A stretch of 5,364 bases of DNA from Bacteroidota bacterium (lineage in GTDB: Bacteria; Bacteroidota; Ignavibacteria; Ignavibacteriales; Melioribacteraceae): assembly GCA_021812745.1 (NCBI GenBank), contig JAKAMS010000200.1, positions 1 to 5,364 of the forward strand, written 5' to 3'. The first letter of the stretch is position 1. Each line of letters opens with the position of its first letter. The position numbers were made by a program, and so were the translations under genes. A model generated the notes under the pieces. The model saw nothing but the letters and a program-made list of their open reading frames with translations. It searched no databases and was not told the origin of the DNA. This document shows positions 1 through 5,364 of this stretch, piece after piece.

Positions 1-228
1 GCCGCAAAACTTTCTAACGATAAAAAATTTGATGACGCATTAAAGATTCTTGACAAGAATTTGGAAATTTTCCCTCAATCTACAAGAACCTTGAACGCCA
101 CAGCAAATACATATATGAACGCGGGAGATAAGGAAAAAGCTCTCTTTTACTTTGAAAAAACATTGGCAATAGATCCCAATGACCGGTTCGCACGGTTAAT
201 GATAAACCGCATAAAAGAGAATAAATAA
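1..228 (+). CDS. TPR-repeat protein, C-terminal fragment (5' end outside window)
   Basis: Frame 1 is open from the first base to a TAA at 226-228 and gives 75 residues. Residues 27-60 form one full 34-residue tetratricopeptide repeat: it has an Asn-Ala-Gly-Asp turn (40-43), then the second helix with Ala47, Phe51 and Leu55, and closes with Ile-Asp-Pro-Asn (57-60). Residues 1-26 look like the second half of a preceding TPR (Phe10, Ala13, Leu17, Pro25). A short charged tail follows (61-75). TPRs are protein-interaction scaffolds. Because this is the end of the protein, the repeats could be the whole protein or a C-terminal appendage on an enzyme such as a hydrolase, and the visible part cannot decide. 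A long hairpin begins 4 nt after the stop, so this gene probably ends its own transcript and is not part of the next operon. The TPR assignment is fairly sure; the function is unknown. Confidence 0.8.
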   Translation, partial: AAKLSNDKKFDDALKILDKNLEIFPQSTRTLNATANTYMNAGDKEKALFYFEKTLAIDPNDRFARLMINRIKENK

Positions 229-232
229 CTTT

Positions 233-273
233 ATACAGGTCGGTTTGCTTATCAACAGCAGACCGACCTGTAT
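233..273 (+). terminator. Long hairpin after the TPR gene, terminator-like but without a T run
   Basis: Arms 233-249 and 257-273 pair over 17 positions. The outer 12 (ATACAGGTCGGT against ACCGACCTGTAT) are perfect; then comes one G-T wobble (245/261) and four more pairs, closing a 7-nt loop (250-256). It starts 4 nt after the TPR stop codon. The downstream strand reads CATCCGCC, so the U tract of an intrinsic terminator is missing. Position favours a 3'-end or terminator structure. A Rho-dependent end, an mRNA-stabilising hairpin, or a dispersed repeat copy are also possible. Confidence 0.55.
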
Positions 274-285
274 CATCCGCCAAAG

Positions 286-291
286 TATAAT
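286..291 (+). promoter_or_regulatory. Possible -10 box (TATAAT) for the lipoprotein operon
   Basis: A perfect TATAAT lies 13 nt after the hairpin and about 75 nt before the lipoprotein start. No convincing -35 element is found at the usual spacing: the expected place falls in the right arm of the hairpin and reads CCGACC. In A+T-rich intergenic DNA such a hexamer can occur by chance, and the group of organisms suspected may use a different consensus. Offered as the best candidate only. Confidence 0.25.
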
Positions 292-332
292 TAATTGAAT
301 TCTTCTTACAAATAATCTTCCAAATCGCTAAC

Positions 333-347
333 TTTCAACTGTTGAAA
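333..347. repeat. 15-bp palindrome (TTTCAAC T GTTGAAA) in the lipoprotein leader
   Basis: Perfect 7-bp arms flank one central base, T340. The palindrome ends 6 nt before the Shine-Dalgarno AAGGAG (354-359) and 19 nt before the ATG at 367. The odd-length twofold symmetry is of the kind bound by dimeric repressors, so an operator downstream of the promoter is possible. As RNA it would make only a weak A/T-rich 6-bp stem with a 3-nt loop. One such palindrome in 5 kb of A+T-rich DNA is roughly what chance allows; only the location makes it notable. Confidence 0.3.
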
Positions 348-366
348 TTCATCAAGGAGAATTATT

Positions 367-813
367 ATGAGAATTCTGAAATATTTTTTCATTCCCTTAC
401 TTATTTTTATAACCGCCGCGTGTTCTTCTCTAGTGCTTAAACCGGCAGATTTTTCATGGCCAATCGAAAACGCTCTTAAAGTTGACAACAAAGGATTCGT
501 TGAAGAACAGAGATATGCATTTACTCTAAAAGTAAAATCTCTTTTCTTCGAAGAGTTTGCCGACTCAACCAATTTTGCGGGAAAGGAGATAAGAATAATC
601 CGGGATAAACTCGGTTATGTTTATATGACCGGCAAAAACTTTAAGAATGTTTACGTGTTTATGCCCACGGAAGGCGGAATGAAACTCGAAGAAAAAATTA
701 TGGTTACGGAAAAAGGTTTAGTATCGCCGGCGTTCAATCAGAAATCGCCGAACATCGAGCTCCTTGATTCTCCAAATAAATATTTATTGAACAACAAAGG
801 CATTGTGAGGTAA
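367..813 (+). CDS. Small putative lipoprotein, function unknown
   Basis: This 148-residue protein has a lipoprotein signal peptide: a basic n-region (Arg2, Lys5), a hydrophobic stretch (residues 6-15) and a lipobox Thr-Ala-Ala-Cys, with Cys19 (codon 421-423) the expected acylated residue. Thr at -3 is less common than Leu but tolerated. Ser at +2 would predict outer-membrane sorting by the E. coli Lol rule, which may not hold in this organism. No Bacteroidota-type acidic surface-export signal follows the Cys. The mature 130 residues look like a single small mixed or beta-rich domain: alternating hydrophobic/charged stretches such as Ile-Arg-Ile-Ile-Arg (75-79) and Val-Tyr-Val-Phe-Met (95-99), no further Cys, no catalytic motif seen. 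The start is fixed by AAGGAG at 354-359, 7 nt before the ATG. The next gene starts 4 nt after the stop and its ribosome site lies inside the end of this gene, so the two are co-expressed. I do not recognise the family. Confidence 0.85.
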   Translation: MRILKYFFIPLLIFITAACSSLVLKPADFSWPIENALKVDNKGFVEEQRYAFTLKVKSLFFEEFADSTNFAGKEIRIIRDKLGYVYMTGKNFKNVYVFMPTEGGMKLEEKIMVTEKGLVSPAFNQKSPNIELLDSPNKYLLNNKGIVR

Positions 814-817
814 TAAG

Positions 818-2119
818 ATGAAGACAAATAAACTTTTCTTTTTGATACTGTTTTTTAGCGCCTTTGTTTTTAATCAAACGTCATCTGCTCAATCTGACCG
901 TGATAAAGTAAATAATTTCGATTCACGTTATAAACAATATGAAAGCGCAATCAAAAACGCGGCGTCTTTAGCCGAGTGCGGTGTAATTGCAGAAAATATC
1001 GCAAAACTGAAAACGGAATTCGCAGATTCAAAAACTCTGATTGAAAAATCTCTGCAAATAAATTATGAAGATGCTTTTTCAAAAATTGAACGCGCTCTTG
1101 AAGTCCGCAAAGGAGACTTTACTCAGATCGTCCAGTTAACAACTGAAGTCGGTTCCTTAAAAGACAGAGTTTCAGAATTGAGTCAGCAGAATGAAGGTTT
1201 GATCGTTCAAATCAAACAACTGCAGATACAATCAAATAAAGACGCGCAGACAATAGCTTCATTATCAAAATTAGTTTCTCAATTGAAATCCAACATTGCT
1301 CAACGCGATGAACTTGTGCGCGGAATTGTTGACAGTCTTCTTCAAGAATTTGTTAAAACTCCGGGAACACTTAACGAGGCGGAGAAACAATCGGTCTTCA
1401 AAAAAGTTGACAACGGAAATCTATTCTTTAATATTGAACGCACCATAAGCGACAATGTTCAATTTATGAAAGTTACGCAGACTACCCCCGAAGACCTTTC
1501 TAAAATGAAGGAACAGTACAAAGATTTCAATAAAGTGTGGCGTCAGGTTGGTCCTAAACTTGCGGAAGTTTATTTGAACCGGCGAGATAAAGCAGCACAG
1601 ATTGCGAACATAGACAACATGTTTGCGGATTGGAATGCTCGGTTGAATGAAGAAATGTGGGGACAAATAAACAGACTCTTCCGCAGCCAAAAGCTTGCGG
1701 TTCTTCCGTTTAGAAGCGGAGATCAATTTGTAAACAGTGTTAACGCTTTTGTTGATGATGAAATAAAAAATTATGGAGTTAAAAGTTCTTCCGAATCCCA
1801 GAATACATTCTACGCTTTTACAGACAGCGTTTACTTTAAAACTGTTCAACCGGTTTGGGTTCCTTTATTAATTGAAAACAACATGATGACCGAAGCGAAC
1901 AAAGATTCTGTTGAAAAACGAATTGCTGTTTGGAAAGAAAAAGTTGCACCCTCATTTAGCTTTACAAATCTCATCAAACCAATAGTAAATATTTTCGGAC
2001 CGATTCTTTCTTGGGTTATCTTTGTCGTGTTTACGACTTTAATTGTGTTGTTAGTGATAAAACTAGTTAATAAAAAGAAGAAAGTAGCCGTAGTCAACGA
2101 AGAAAAAAAGAGTGAATAA
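818..2119 (+). CDS. Exported coiled-coil protein with C-terminal membrane anchor, function unknown
   Basis: The 433-residue product has a Sec-type signal peptide (Lys2/Lys5, hydrophobic 6-18, likely cleavage near Ala24). A helical segment 27-98 follows, then a heptad-patterned coiled coil at about 104-178 (Leu107, Val111, Leu114, Val118, Leu121, Leu128, Ile132, Leu135, then Ile146, Leu149, Leu156, Ile160). A globular-looking, Trp/Phe-rich region spans about 185-378 (Trp241, Trp272, Trp281, Trp347, Trp372). A single transmembrane helix (about 395-417) and a Lys/Glu-rich tail (419-433) end the protein. This predicts a type I topology: large periplasmic part, inner-membrane anchor, short basic cytoplasmic tail. 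The only Cys is Cys54. The ribosome site GAGG (807-810) lies within the last codons of the lipoprotein gene, 7 nt before the ATG, so translation is probably coupled. A hairpin terminator follows 20 nt after the stop. No named family is recognised; a structural or tethering role in the envelope with the lipoprotein is an inference from architecture. Confidence 0.88.
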   Translation: MKTNKLFFLILFFSAFVFNQTSSAQSDRDKVNNFDSRYKQYESAIKNAASLAECGVIAENIAKLKTEFADSKTLIEKSLQINYEDAFSKIERALEVRKGDFTQIVQLTTEVGSLKDRVSELSQQNEGLIVQIKQLQIQSNKDAQTIASLSKLVSQLKSNIAQRDELVRGIVDSLLQEFVKTPGTLNEAEKQSVFKKVDNGNLFFNIERTISDNVQFMKVTQTTPEDLSKMKEQYKDFNKVWRQVGPKLAEVYLNRRDKAAQIANIDNMFADWNARLNEEMWGQINRLFRSQKLAVLPFRSGDQFVNSVNAFVDDEIKNYGVKSSSESQNTFYAFTDSVYFKTVQPVWVPLLIENNMMTEANKDSVEKRIAVWKEKVAPSFSFTNLIKPIVNIFGPILSWVIFVVFTTLIVLLVIKLVNKKKKVAVVNEEKKSE

Positions 2120-2139
2120 AAAGAAATGATGAAAAGATT

Positions 2140-2173
2140 AATAGAAGCCGGCAATAGCCGGCTTCTATTTTTT
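2140..2173. terminator. Intrinsic terminator shared by two convergent operons
   Basis: A 13-bp perfect stem (2140-2152 with 2157-2169; core GAAGCCGGC/GCCGGCTTC) with the 4-nt loop AATA runs into six T residues (2168-2173) on the plus strand: a textbook Rho-independent terminator for the coiled-coil gene that ends at 2119. On the minus strand the same stem is followed by a looser T-rich stretch (complement of about 2121-2139), so it can also serve the methyltransferase gene. The methyltransferase stop codon TAG (2167-2165) lies inside the stem, and the plus-strand T run encodes that protein's final lysines. Confidence 0.9.
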
Positions 2174-2800
2174 AAAATATGCTTTTACAAAACGCTTGCC
2201 CGTTGATAATTTTATTTCGGTTTCTTCTTCACAAATCAATCCCAGTTTTTCTGCTTTCTTTTTAAATTCATCCGGTTCAACAAGTTTTATAAACGGTTCG
2301 AGAATTTTAACGCTTATAAATTGGGTTTTAGAAACAGCCGACAGGCTTTCGCTTGGCAATTGCAACACAACCGATAAAATACCGCCCGGCTTAAGCCATT
2401 TATAAATCTTAGAAAGAAGTTCTTCAACATCAACGTATTCAAAAATTAATGCGGCGTGAACCAAATCGAAAATTGAATCTGCCAATTCAATTTCATTCAG
2501 GTCTGCACATATTAGCTGAAGATTCGGAACATCTTGTATAAACCAAGCTCTGCATTCGGCAACGTATTTGAAATTAATGTCTATTCCAACTACCCGGTCT
2601 AAAGTCCTTTGAATTAAATGTTGAAATCCGTTTCCCGCCGTGGATCCCAAAACACATAATGACTTTGGCGATAACTCGTTAAGTACAACTTCAAATGCTT
2701 CATCAAGCATCTGGAGTTGCAACACATTTGATGCGGACATATGTCCTTCATAATCTTCCAGTGGAATTTGCAGCCACGGGTTTTCCATCTCATTTTTCAC
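2165..2800 (-). CDS. Class I SAM-dependent methyltransferase, substrate unknown
   Basis: The 211-residue protein carries the Rossmann-fold methyltransferase motifs in order. Motif I is a glycine loop Val-Leu-Gly-Ser-Thr-Ala-Gly-Asn-Gly (50-58). The strand-2 acid is Asp74 in Val-Val-Gly-Ile-Asp (70-74), expected to bind the SAM ribose. Cys-Ala-Asp-Leu (98-101) would contact the adenine. Strand 4 is Phe-Asp-Leu-Val (111-114), with the loop Phe-Glu-Tyr-Val-Asp (120-124), and Trp-Leu-Lys-Pro-Gly-Gly (135-140) precedes strand 5. The N-terminus has a Pro-Trp-Leu-Gln-Ile-Pro-Leu stretch (8-14) and Asp-Tyr-Glu-Gly-His-Met (16-21), likely a lid or substrate-side element. The protein is compact, with no added domain, which fits a small-molecule or protein methylase; nothing identifies the acceptor. 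The start is GTG (2800-2798), whose GTGA overlaps the MEMO gene's TGA. A weak GGGA (2812-2809) lies 8 nt upstream. An ATG at 2788-2786 (residue 5) is the alternative but lacks a ribosome site. Confidence 0.9.
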   Translation of the reverse strand: MKNEMENPWLQIPLEDYEGHMSASNVLQLQMLDEAFEVVLNELSPKSLCVLGSTAGNGFQHLIQRTLDRVVGIDINFKYVAECRAWFIQDVPNLQLICADLNEIELADSIFDLVHAALIFEYVDVEELLSKIYKWLKPGGILSVVLQLPSESLSAVSKTQFISVKILEPFIKLVEPDEFKKKAEKLGLICEEETEIKLSTGKRFVKAYFKK

Positions 2801-3894
2801 TTTTTAATTCCCGCATATAATCCTTCTGTAAACCAGCCGCACCAGTGCCTGTATGAAAACACGGCTGTTAATCCCATGCTTGTATTTTTAACAGGCAAAA
2901 CTTTTTCCGTAAACGTATCGGAATATTTAAAAAGTTTTCCATAAAGCGCACCTTTATCAAATTCATTCAAAATTTTTGTAACTGTTAGAAGACCGAATGT
3001 AATCGGATATCTTCCGCACCAAATTGGAATCGGCTTTTTACTTGTTGAATCCGGCCAGAGTTCCGTTGTTAATTTTTTAATGCCGGCATGGTTTATTACT
3101 CCGGCAAGATTTTGTTTTAAAATCCTTCGGTCATTTTCTGTTGCAAGTTTATGTGCGTTTGCATCTAAACCATACGGGGAATTATTGAAATCTTCTCCGT
3201 AATGATTTGCGTCGTTCGAAATAAGAAAGAAAATATCTTTACCCAGTTCAAGTTTATTTGCGCGGATATATTCCGAAATAATTTTCATCAGCCGAGTGCT
3301 CATCTCGTCCACTCTTTCAAACGGCATTTGTGTTACCATTATAGGTGTAATTTTTATATCTCTGTTATAAAATTGTAAAAACGGAATCAGTGCCTCAATC
3401 GAATGCTCTATGCTGTGTGCTTTGTTGCTGACGATATAATCATCTTGCGGTAATTTGGATTTTATAATTTCCCGCAGAGGCGATACTTCAACATCTTTGT
3501 AAGGTCCTCGCCATTTATCGAATTCATCAAGAATAAGTACATTTGAAAGATTTCCCATTTCTTTTTTTACCGAACCATGAGTTACGCCGAAGATCACAAC
3601 TTCTTTAGTTTTAATATTTTTGTATAGCGGATAGTAAACATTCCCCGCGTAGAGATAATCATCATGAACAGAAATTGCCGCAACCAGATTTTTTGATTCT
3701 TCTTTTGGTTCACCAGAATTTACCTTTGATAAATAATCTACGAAATGATTCATCTCATTTGCGTTCCAGCAGAAGCCGATATTGTCGCGGATAGGGCGTA
3801 TAGTTTGGAAACCTTGCCGACCTGCAGCCATGTTGATAATGGCGAATTGAGAGTTGAGAATTAGAATAACAAAAAAATATAACATTGATTTCAT
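2797..3894 (-). CDS. MEMO-family protein (AmmeMemoRadiSam system protein B-like) with a predicted signal peptide
   Basis: A 365-residue member of the MEMO family, which shares its fold with LigB-type extradiol dioxygenases and has a metal site of three His, one Asp and one Cys in human MEMO1. All have plausible counterparts here: His77 (Ser-Val-His-Asp-Asp-Tyr, in place of the usual Pro-His-Ala-Gly-Tyr), His106 (Gly-Val-Thr-His), Asp228 and His231 (Ser-Asn-Asp-Ala-Asn-His-Tyr-Gly), and Cys293 (Trp-Cys-Gly-Arg). The family signature Glu-His-Ser-Ile-Glu with Pro-Phe-Leu-Gln is at 163-174. The protein is longer than the usual roughly 270-300 residues, mainly through the N-terminus and insertions. 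Residues 1-24 resemble a Sec signal peptide (Lys2, hydrophobic 4-13), although the Ala-Ala before Gly25 is a mediocre cleavage site. AAAGGA at 3909-3904, 9 nt upstream, supports Met1 over the internal Met22. It is the first gene of a pair with the methyltransferase. Family assignment is confident; reaction and substrate are unknown, and the site could bind iron or copper. Confidence 0.88.
   Translation of the reverse strand: MKSMLYFFVILILNSQFAIINMAAGRQGFQTIRPIRDNIGFCWNANEMNHFVDYLSKVNSGEPKEESKNLVAAISVHDDYLYAGNVYYPLYKNIKTKEVVIFGVTHGSVKKEMGNLSNVLILDEFDKWRGPYKDVEVSPLREIIKSKLPQDDYIVSNKAHSIEHSIEALIPFLQFYNRDIKITPIMVTQMPFERVDEMSTRLMKIISEYIRANKLELGKDIFFLISNDANHYGEDFNNSPYGLDANAHKLATENDRRILKQNLAGVINHAGIKKLTTELWPDSTSKKPIPIWCGRYPITFGLLTVTKILNEFDKGALYGKLFKYSDTFTEKVLPVKNTSMGLTAVFSYRHWCGWFTEGLYAGIKK
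2809..2812 (-). promoter_or_regulatory. Weak ribosome site that favours the GTG start of the methyltransferase
   Basis: On the minus strand GGGA lies 8 nt before the GTG at 2800-2798, within the last codons of the MEMO gene. It is 20 nt from the next candidate start (ATG at 2788-2786), too far to serve it. Together with the GTGA start/stop overlap this favours translational coupling from the upstream gene. Confidence 0.4.
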
Positions 3895-3903
3895 TTTGGA
3901 AAA

Positions 3904-3909
3904 TCCTTT
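3904..3909 (-). promoter_or_regulatory. Ribosome binding site fixing the MEMO start and its signal peptide
   Basis: AAAGGA on the minus strand lies 9 nt before the ATG at 3894-3892. The internal Met22 codon has no purine-rich site at a suitable distance. This supports the longer product, and therefore the presence of the N-terminal hydrophobic segment. Confidence 0.65.
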
Positions 3910-3935
3910 ATTAAAACTAAATCAATCTAAAGACT

Positions 3936-3965
3936 ATTATACGTATCAGCAAATAAATTTTTCAC
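3936..3965 (-). promoter_or_regulatory. Candidate promoter for the MEMO/methyltransferase operon
   Basis: On the minus strand a perfect TATAAT (3941-3936) is preceded after 18 nt by GTGAAA (3965-3960), a 4/6 match to TTGACA. Transcription would start near 3929, leaving a leader of about 35 nt that contains the ribosome site. Placement is good for the only gene it could serve. The match is against the E. coli-type consensus, which may not be the preferred one in this organism. Confidence 0.35.
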
Positions 3966-4026
3966 CAACCGGTTTATCAACGACAAAAAAAAATAATGCT
4001 GCACAAAATCTCAAAAGCGAATAGAA

Positions 4027-4057
4027 TTGCGGATTATATGGAGATTTGTCTAATTTG
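4027..4057 (+). promoter_or_regulatory. Weak candidate promoter for the permease gene
   Basis: TTG (4027-4029) and TAATTTG (4051-4057) are 21 nt apart and loosely resemble the Bacteroidota-type pair TTTG ... TAnnTTTG, with the second box one base short. The predicted start would leave about a 20-nt leader. The remaining intergenic region (3895-4084) shows no stronger plus-strand signal. Confidence 0.2.
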
Positions 4058-4084
4058 TAATCGTCAATCAAAAATGGAAAATTC

Positions 4085-5364
4085 ATGGAAGAAAAATTTA
4101 AATACAGATGGTTTACGGCCGGTGATATTAATGGTTTTCTAGGATTGATGTTCGATAACCTCACAGTCCTTTCATTCTTGGCGGGGATTTTAATTTTTGT
4201 GTTCCACTATCCAGCTGAAATAGTATTCACGAAAATGTTCCCAGGCACTGCGCTTGGTGTTCTATTCGGTGATGTTGTCTACACTGTTATGGCATTCAGA
4301 CTAGCTAAGAAATTAAAAAACAATAAAGTTACTGCTATGCCTTTAGGTCTTGATACTCCATCAACAATCGGAATTGCTTTAACAGTATTAGGACCCGCGT
4401 TCATTTATCTAAAATCGAACGGTATGAATGAAAAAGATGCTGCAATGATGACTTGGTATATTGGTATGGCTACTATGGTCATGATCGGTGTAATTAAAGT
4501 AATTTTTTCTTTTTTCGGTAAATGGATTCAGAAAATTGTACCTCAAGCAGGTCTGCTTGGCAGTCTTGCGGGTATCGGTCTTGCTTTGATTGGATTTATC
4601 CCATTAGTTGATACTTTCGGTTTGCCTGTAATTGGAATGCTCGCACTAGGAATTATTATCTACAATTTAGTGGCTAAAATTGATCTGCCATTTCAATTTC
4701 CGGGAGTTTTGCTTGCCGTTGTTCTTGGCTCAATTATTTATTATTTACTTGCACCAAACGGAATATTGGAAATCAACTATACTGCCCCGTCCGGAAATTT
4801 GTATATCGGAATTCCAGTCCCTTCTCTTGGTTTCATTCAAGGATTTACACAGGCGCTTAAGTATCTTCCAATTTCATTTCCGTTTGCATTATTAACAATT
4901 GTTGGCGGAATTAATGTTACCGAAAGCGCAAAAGTTGCAGGCGATGATTACAGCACCAGAAGCATTCTCTTAACGGAAGCTCTATCAACTTTAGTTGCGG
5001 GTTTATTCGGGGGAGTAGCGCAGACAACACCCTACATCGGTCAACCTGCATACAAAGCAATGGGAAGCAAGGCTGGTTACACTCTCCTTACAGGCATATT
5101 CGTCGGACTTGGAGGAATTTTTGGTTATGTTTCATTTATTGTTGAATTAATACCGCGCGCGGTTCTTGCGCCCATATTAATTTTTGTCGCACTCGATATA
5201 ATGGTTCAAGCTTTCAAAGCGCCGCCTAAAAAACATCTGCATGCTGTTGCGTTTGCGTTTTTCCCAACAGTTGCTCGTATGGTTCAAATAAAATTATCTA
5301 ATCCCGACTTTGTGCCCGTGAATGTATTCAATAATCAATTAAATAGTATTGGAAAAACTTTGCC
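4085..5364 (+). CDS. NCS2-type permease (xanthine/uracil permease-like), 3' end outside window
   Basis: The frame is open from ATG 4085 to the right edge: 426 full codons plus two bases. The product is a very hydrophobic inner-membrane protein with at least ten membrane segments. It fits the nucleobase/ascorbate (NCS2) superfamily, a 7+7 inverted-repeat fold. Recognisable pieces are the N-terminal Gly-Asp-Ile-Asn-Gly-Phe-Leu-Gly-Leu (13-21), Pro-Gly-Thr-Ala-Leu-Gly-Val-Leu-Phe-Gly (53-62), Thr-Ala-Met-Pro-Leu-Gly (83-88), and Asn-Val-Thr-Glu-Ser-Ala (277-282), where Glu280 probably matches the substrate-binding TM8 acid. Thr-Thr-Pro-Tyr-Ile-Gly-Gln-Pro (314-321) probably matches the TM10 substrate loop, with Gln320 where UraA and AzgA have Glu and fungal UapA has Gln. 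These correspondences are by eye. Purines or pyrimidines are the likely substrates, but the subgroup is divergent and the true one cannot be named. The ribosome site is weak (GGAAA, 4076-4080). An in-frame TAA at 4058-4060 and no earlier ATG fix the start. Confidence 0.8.
   Translation, partial: MEEKFKYRWFTAGDINGFLGLMFDNLTVLSFLAGILIFVFHYPAEIVFTKMFPGTALGVLFGDVVYTVMAFRLAKKLKNNKVTAMPLGLDTPSTIGIALTVLGPAFIYLKSNGMNEKDAAMMTWYIGMATMVMIGVIKVIFSFFGKWIQKIVPQAGLLGSLAGIGLALIGFIPLVDTFGLPVIGMLALGIIIYNLVAKIDLPFQFPGVLLAVVLGSIIYYLLAPNGILEINYTAPSGNLYIGIPVPSLGFIQGFTQALKYLPISFPFALLTIVGGINVTESAKVAGDDYSTRSILLTEALSTLVAGLFGGVAQTTPYIGQPAYKAMGSKAGYTLLTGIFVGLGGIFGYVSFIVELIPRAVLAPILIFVALDIMVQAFKAPPKKHLHAVAFAFFPTVARMVQIKLSNPDFVPVNVFNNQLNSIGKTL

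Noticed and set aside
306..572. 88-codon minus-strand open frame across the lipoprotein start
   Set aside because: It is antisense to the lipoprotein signal peptide and leader, with no own signals.
1421..1849. 142-codon open frame on the minus strand inside the coiled-coil gene
   Set aside because: It is antisense to a well-supported gene, has no ribosome site or protein-like composition, and is explained as a shadow of A+T-rich coding sequence.
1846..2154. 102-codon minus-strand open frame over the end of the coiled-coil gene
   Set aside because: It is antisense to the transmembrane segment, which explains its hydrophobic look, and it would have to be transcribed through the terminator stem.
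3967..3974. 8-bp palindrome AACCGGTT in the divergent region
   Set aside because: It is short and unextended and has no second copy nearby; an 8-bp palindrome is expected by chance in a window this size.
4044..4058. Two copies of ATTTGT spaced by 9 nt before the permease
   Set aside because: The repeat unit is only six low-complexity bases with two copies, not enough to call a regulatory or tandem repeat.
4058..4084. Possible N-terminal extension of the permease upstream of 4085
   Set aside because: The frame is open only back to the TAA at 4058-4060 and contains no ATG, GTG or TTG start.
3946..4164. 72-codon minus-strand open frame in the divergent region
   Set aside because: It overlaps the start of the permease and the candidate MEMO promoter, and its residues show no domain or credible start site.
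1..5364. Mobile element, CRISPR array, tRNA, or defence/toxin module
   Set aside because: No terminal inverted repeats, transposase or integrase motifs, regular spaced repeats, or cloverleaf sequences were seen, and composition is even across the window.

Overview
The window is A+T-rich, gene-dense bacterial DNA. Sec-type signal peptides, a lipoprotein signal and inner-membrane anchors point to a Gram-negative-type envelope. Base composition, the style of the proteins and the gene mix suggest the Bacteroidota/Chlorobi/Ignavibacteriota side of the tree. That placement is an impression from composition and protein style, not from a marker gene. No mobile element, tRNA, rRNA or CRISPR array was seen.

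Layout, left to right. (1) The C-terminal 75 residues of a TPR protein enter from the left edge, followed by a long hairpin (233-273). (2) A two-gene plus-strand unit encodes a small lipoprotein (367-813) and, 4 nt later, a 433-residue protein with a signal peptide, a periplasmic coiled coil and a C-terminal membrane anchor (818-2119). Neither is recognised as a named family. (3) A strong hairpin with a T run (2140-2173) separates this unit from a convergent minus-strand pair. That pair is a MEMO-family protein (2797-3894) with an N-terminal signal peptide, followed by a class I SAM-dependent methyltransferase (2165-2800) whose GTG start overlaps the MEMO stop codon. (4) A 190-bp divergent intergenic region (3895-4084) separates the MEMO gene from a plus-strand NCS2-type (nucleobase/xanthine-uracil permease-like) transporter, which runs off the right edge.

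Functional links. The lipoprotein and coiled-coil genes are almost certainly co-transcribed and translationally coupled, and both products should sit in the envelope, so a shared envelope structure is the simplest inference. The MEMO and methyltransferase genes are likewise coupled, but their products are predicted on opposite sides of the membrane if the MEMO signal peptide is real. MEMO proteins in bacteria are best known as part B of the AmmeMemoRadiSam gene set; neither the AMMECR1 nor the radical SAM partner is in this window. The most interesting items are the exported-looking MEMO protein with all five expected metal-site residues in place, and the unrecognised lipoprotein/coiled-coil pair.
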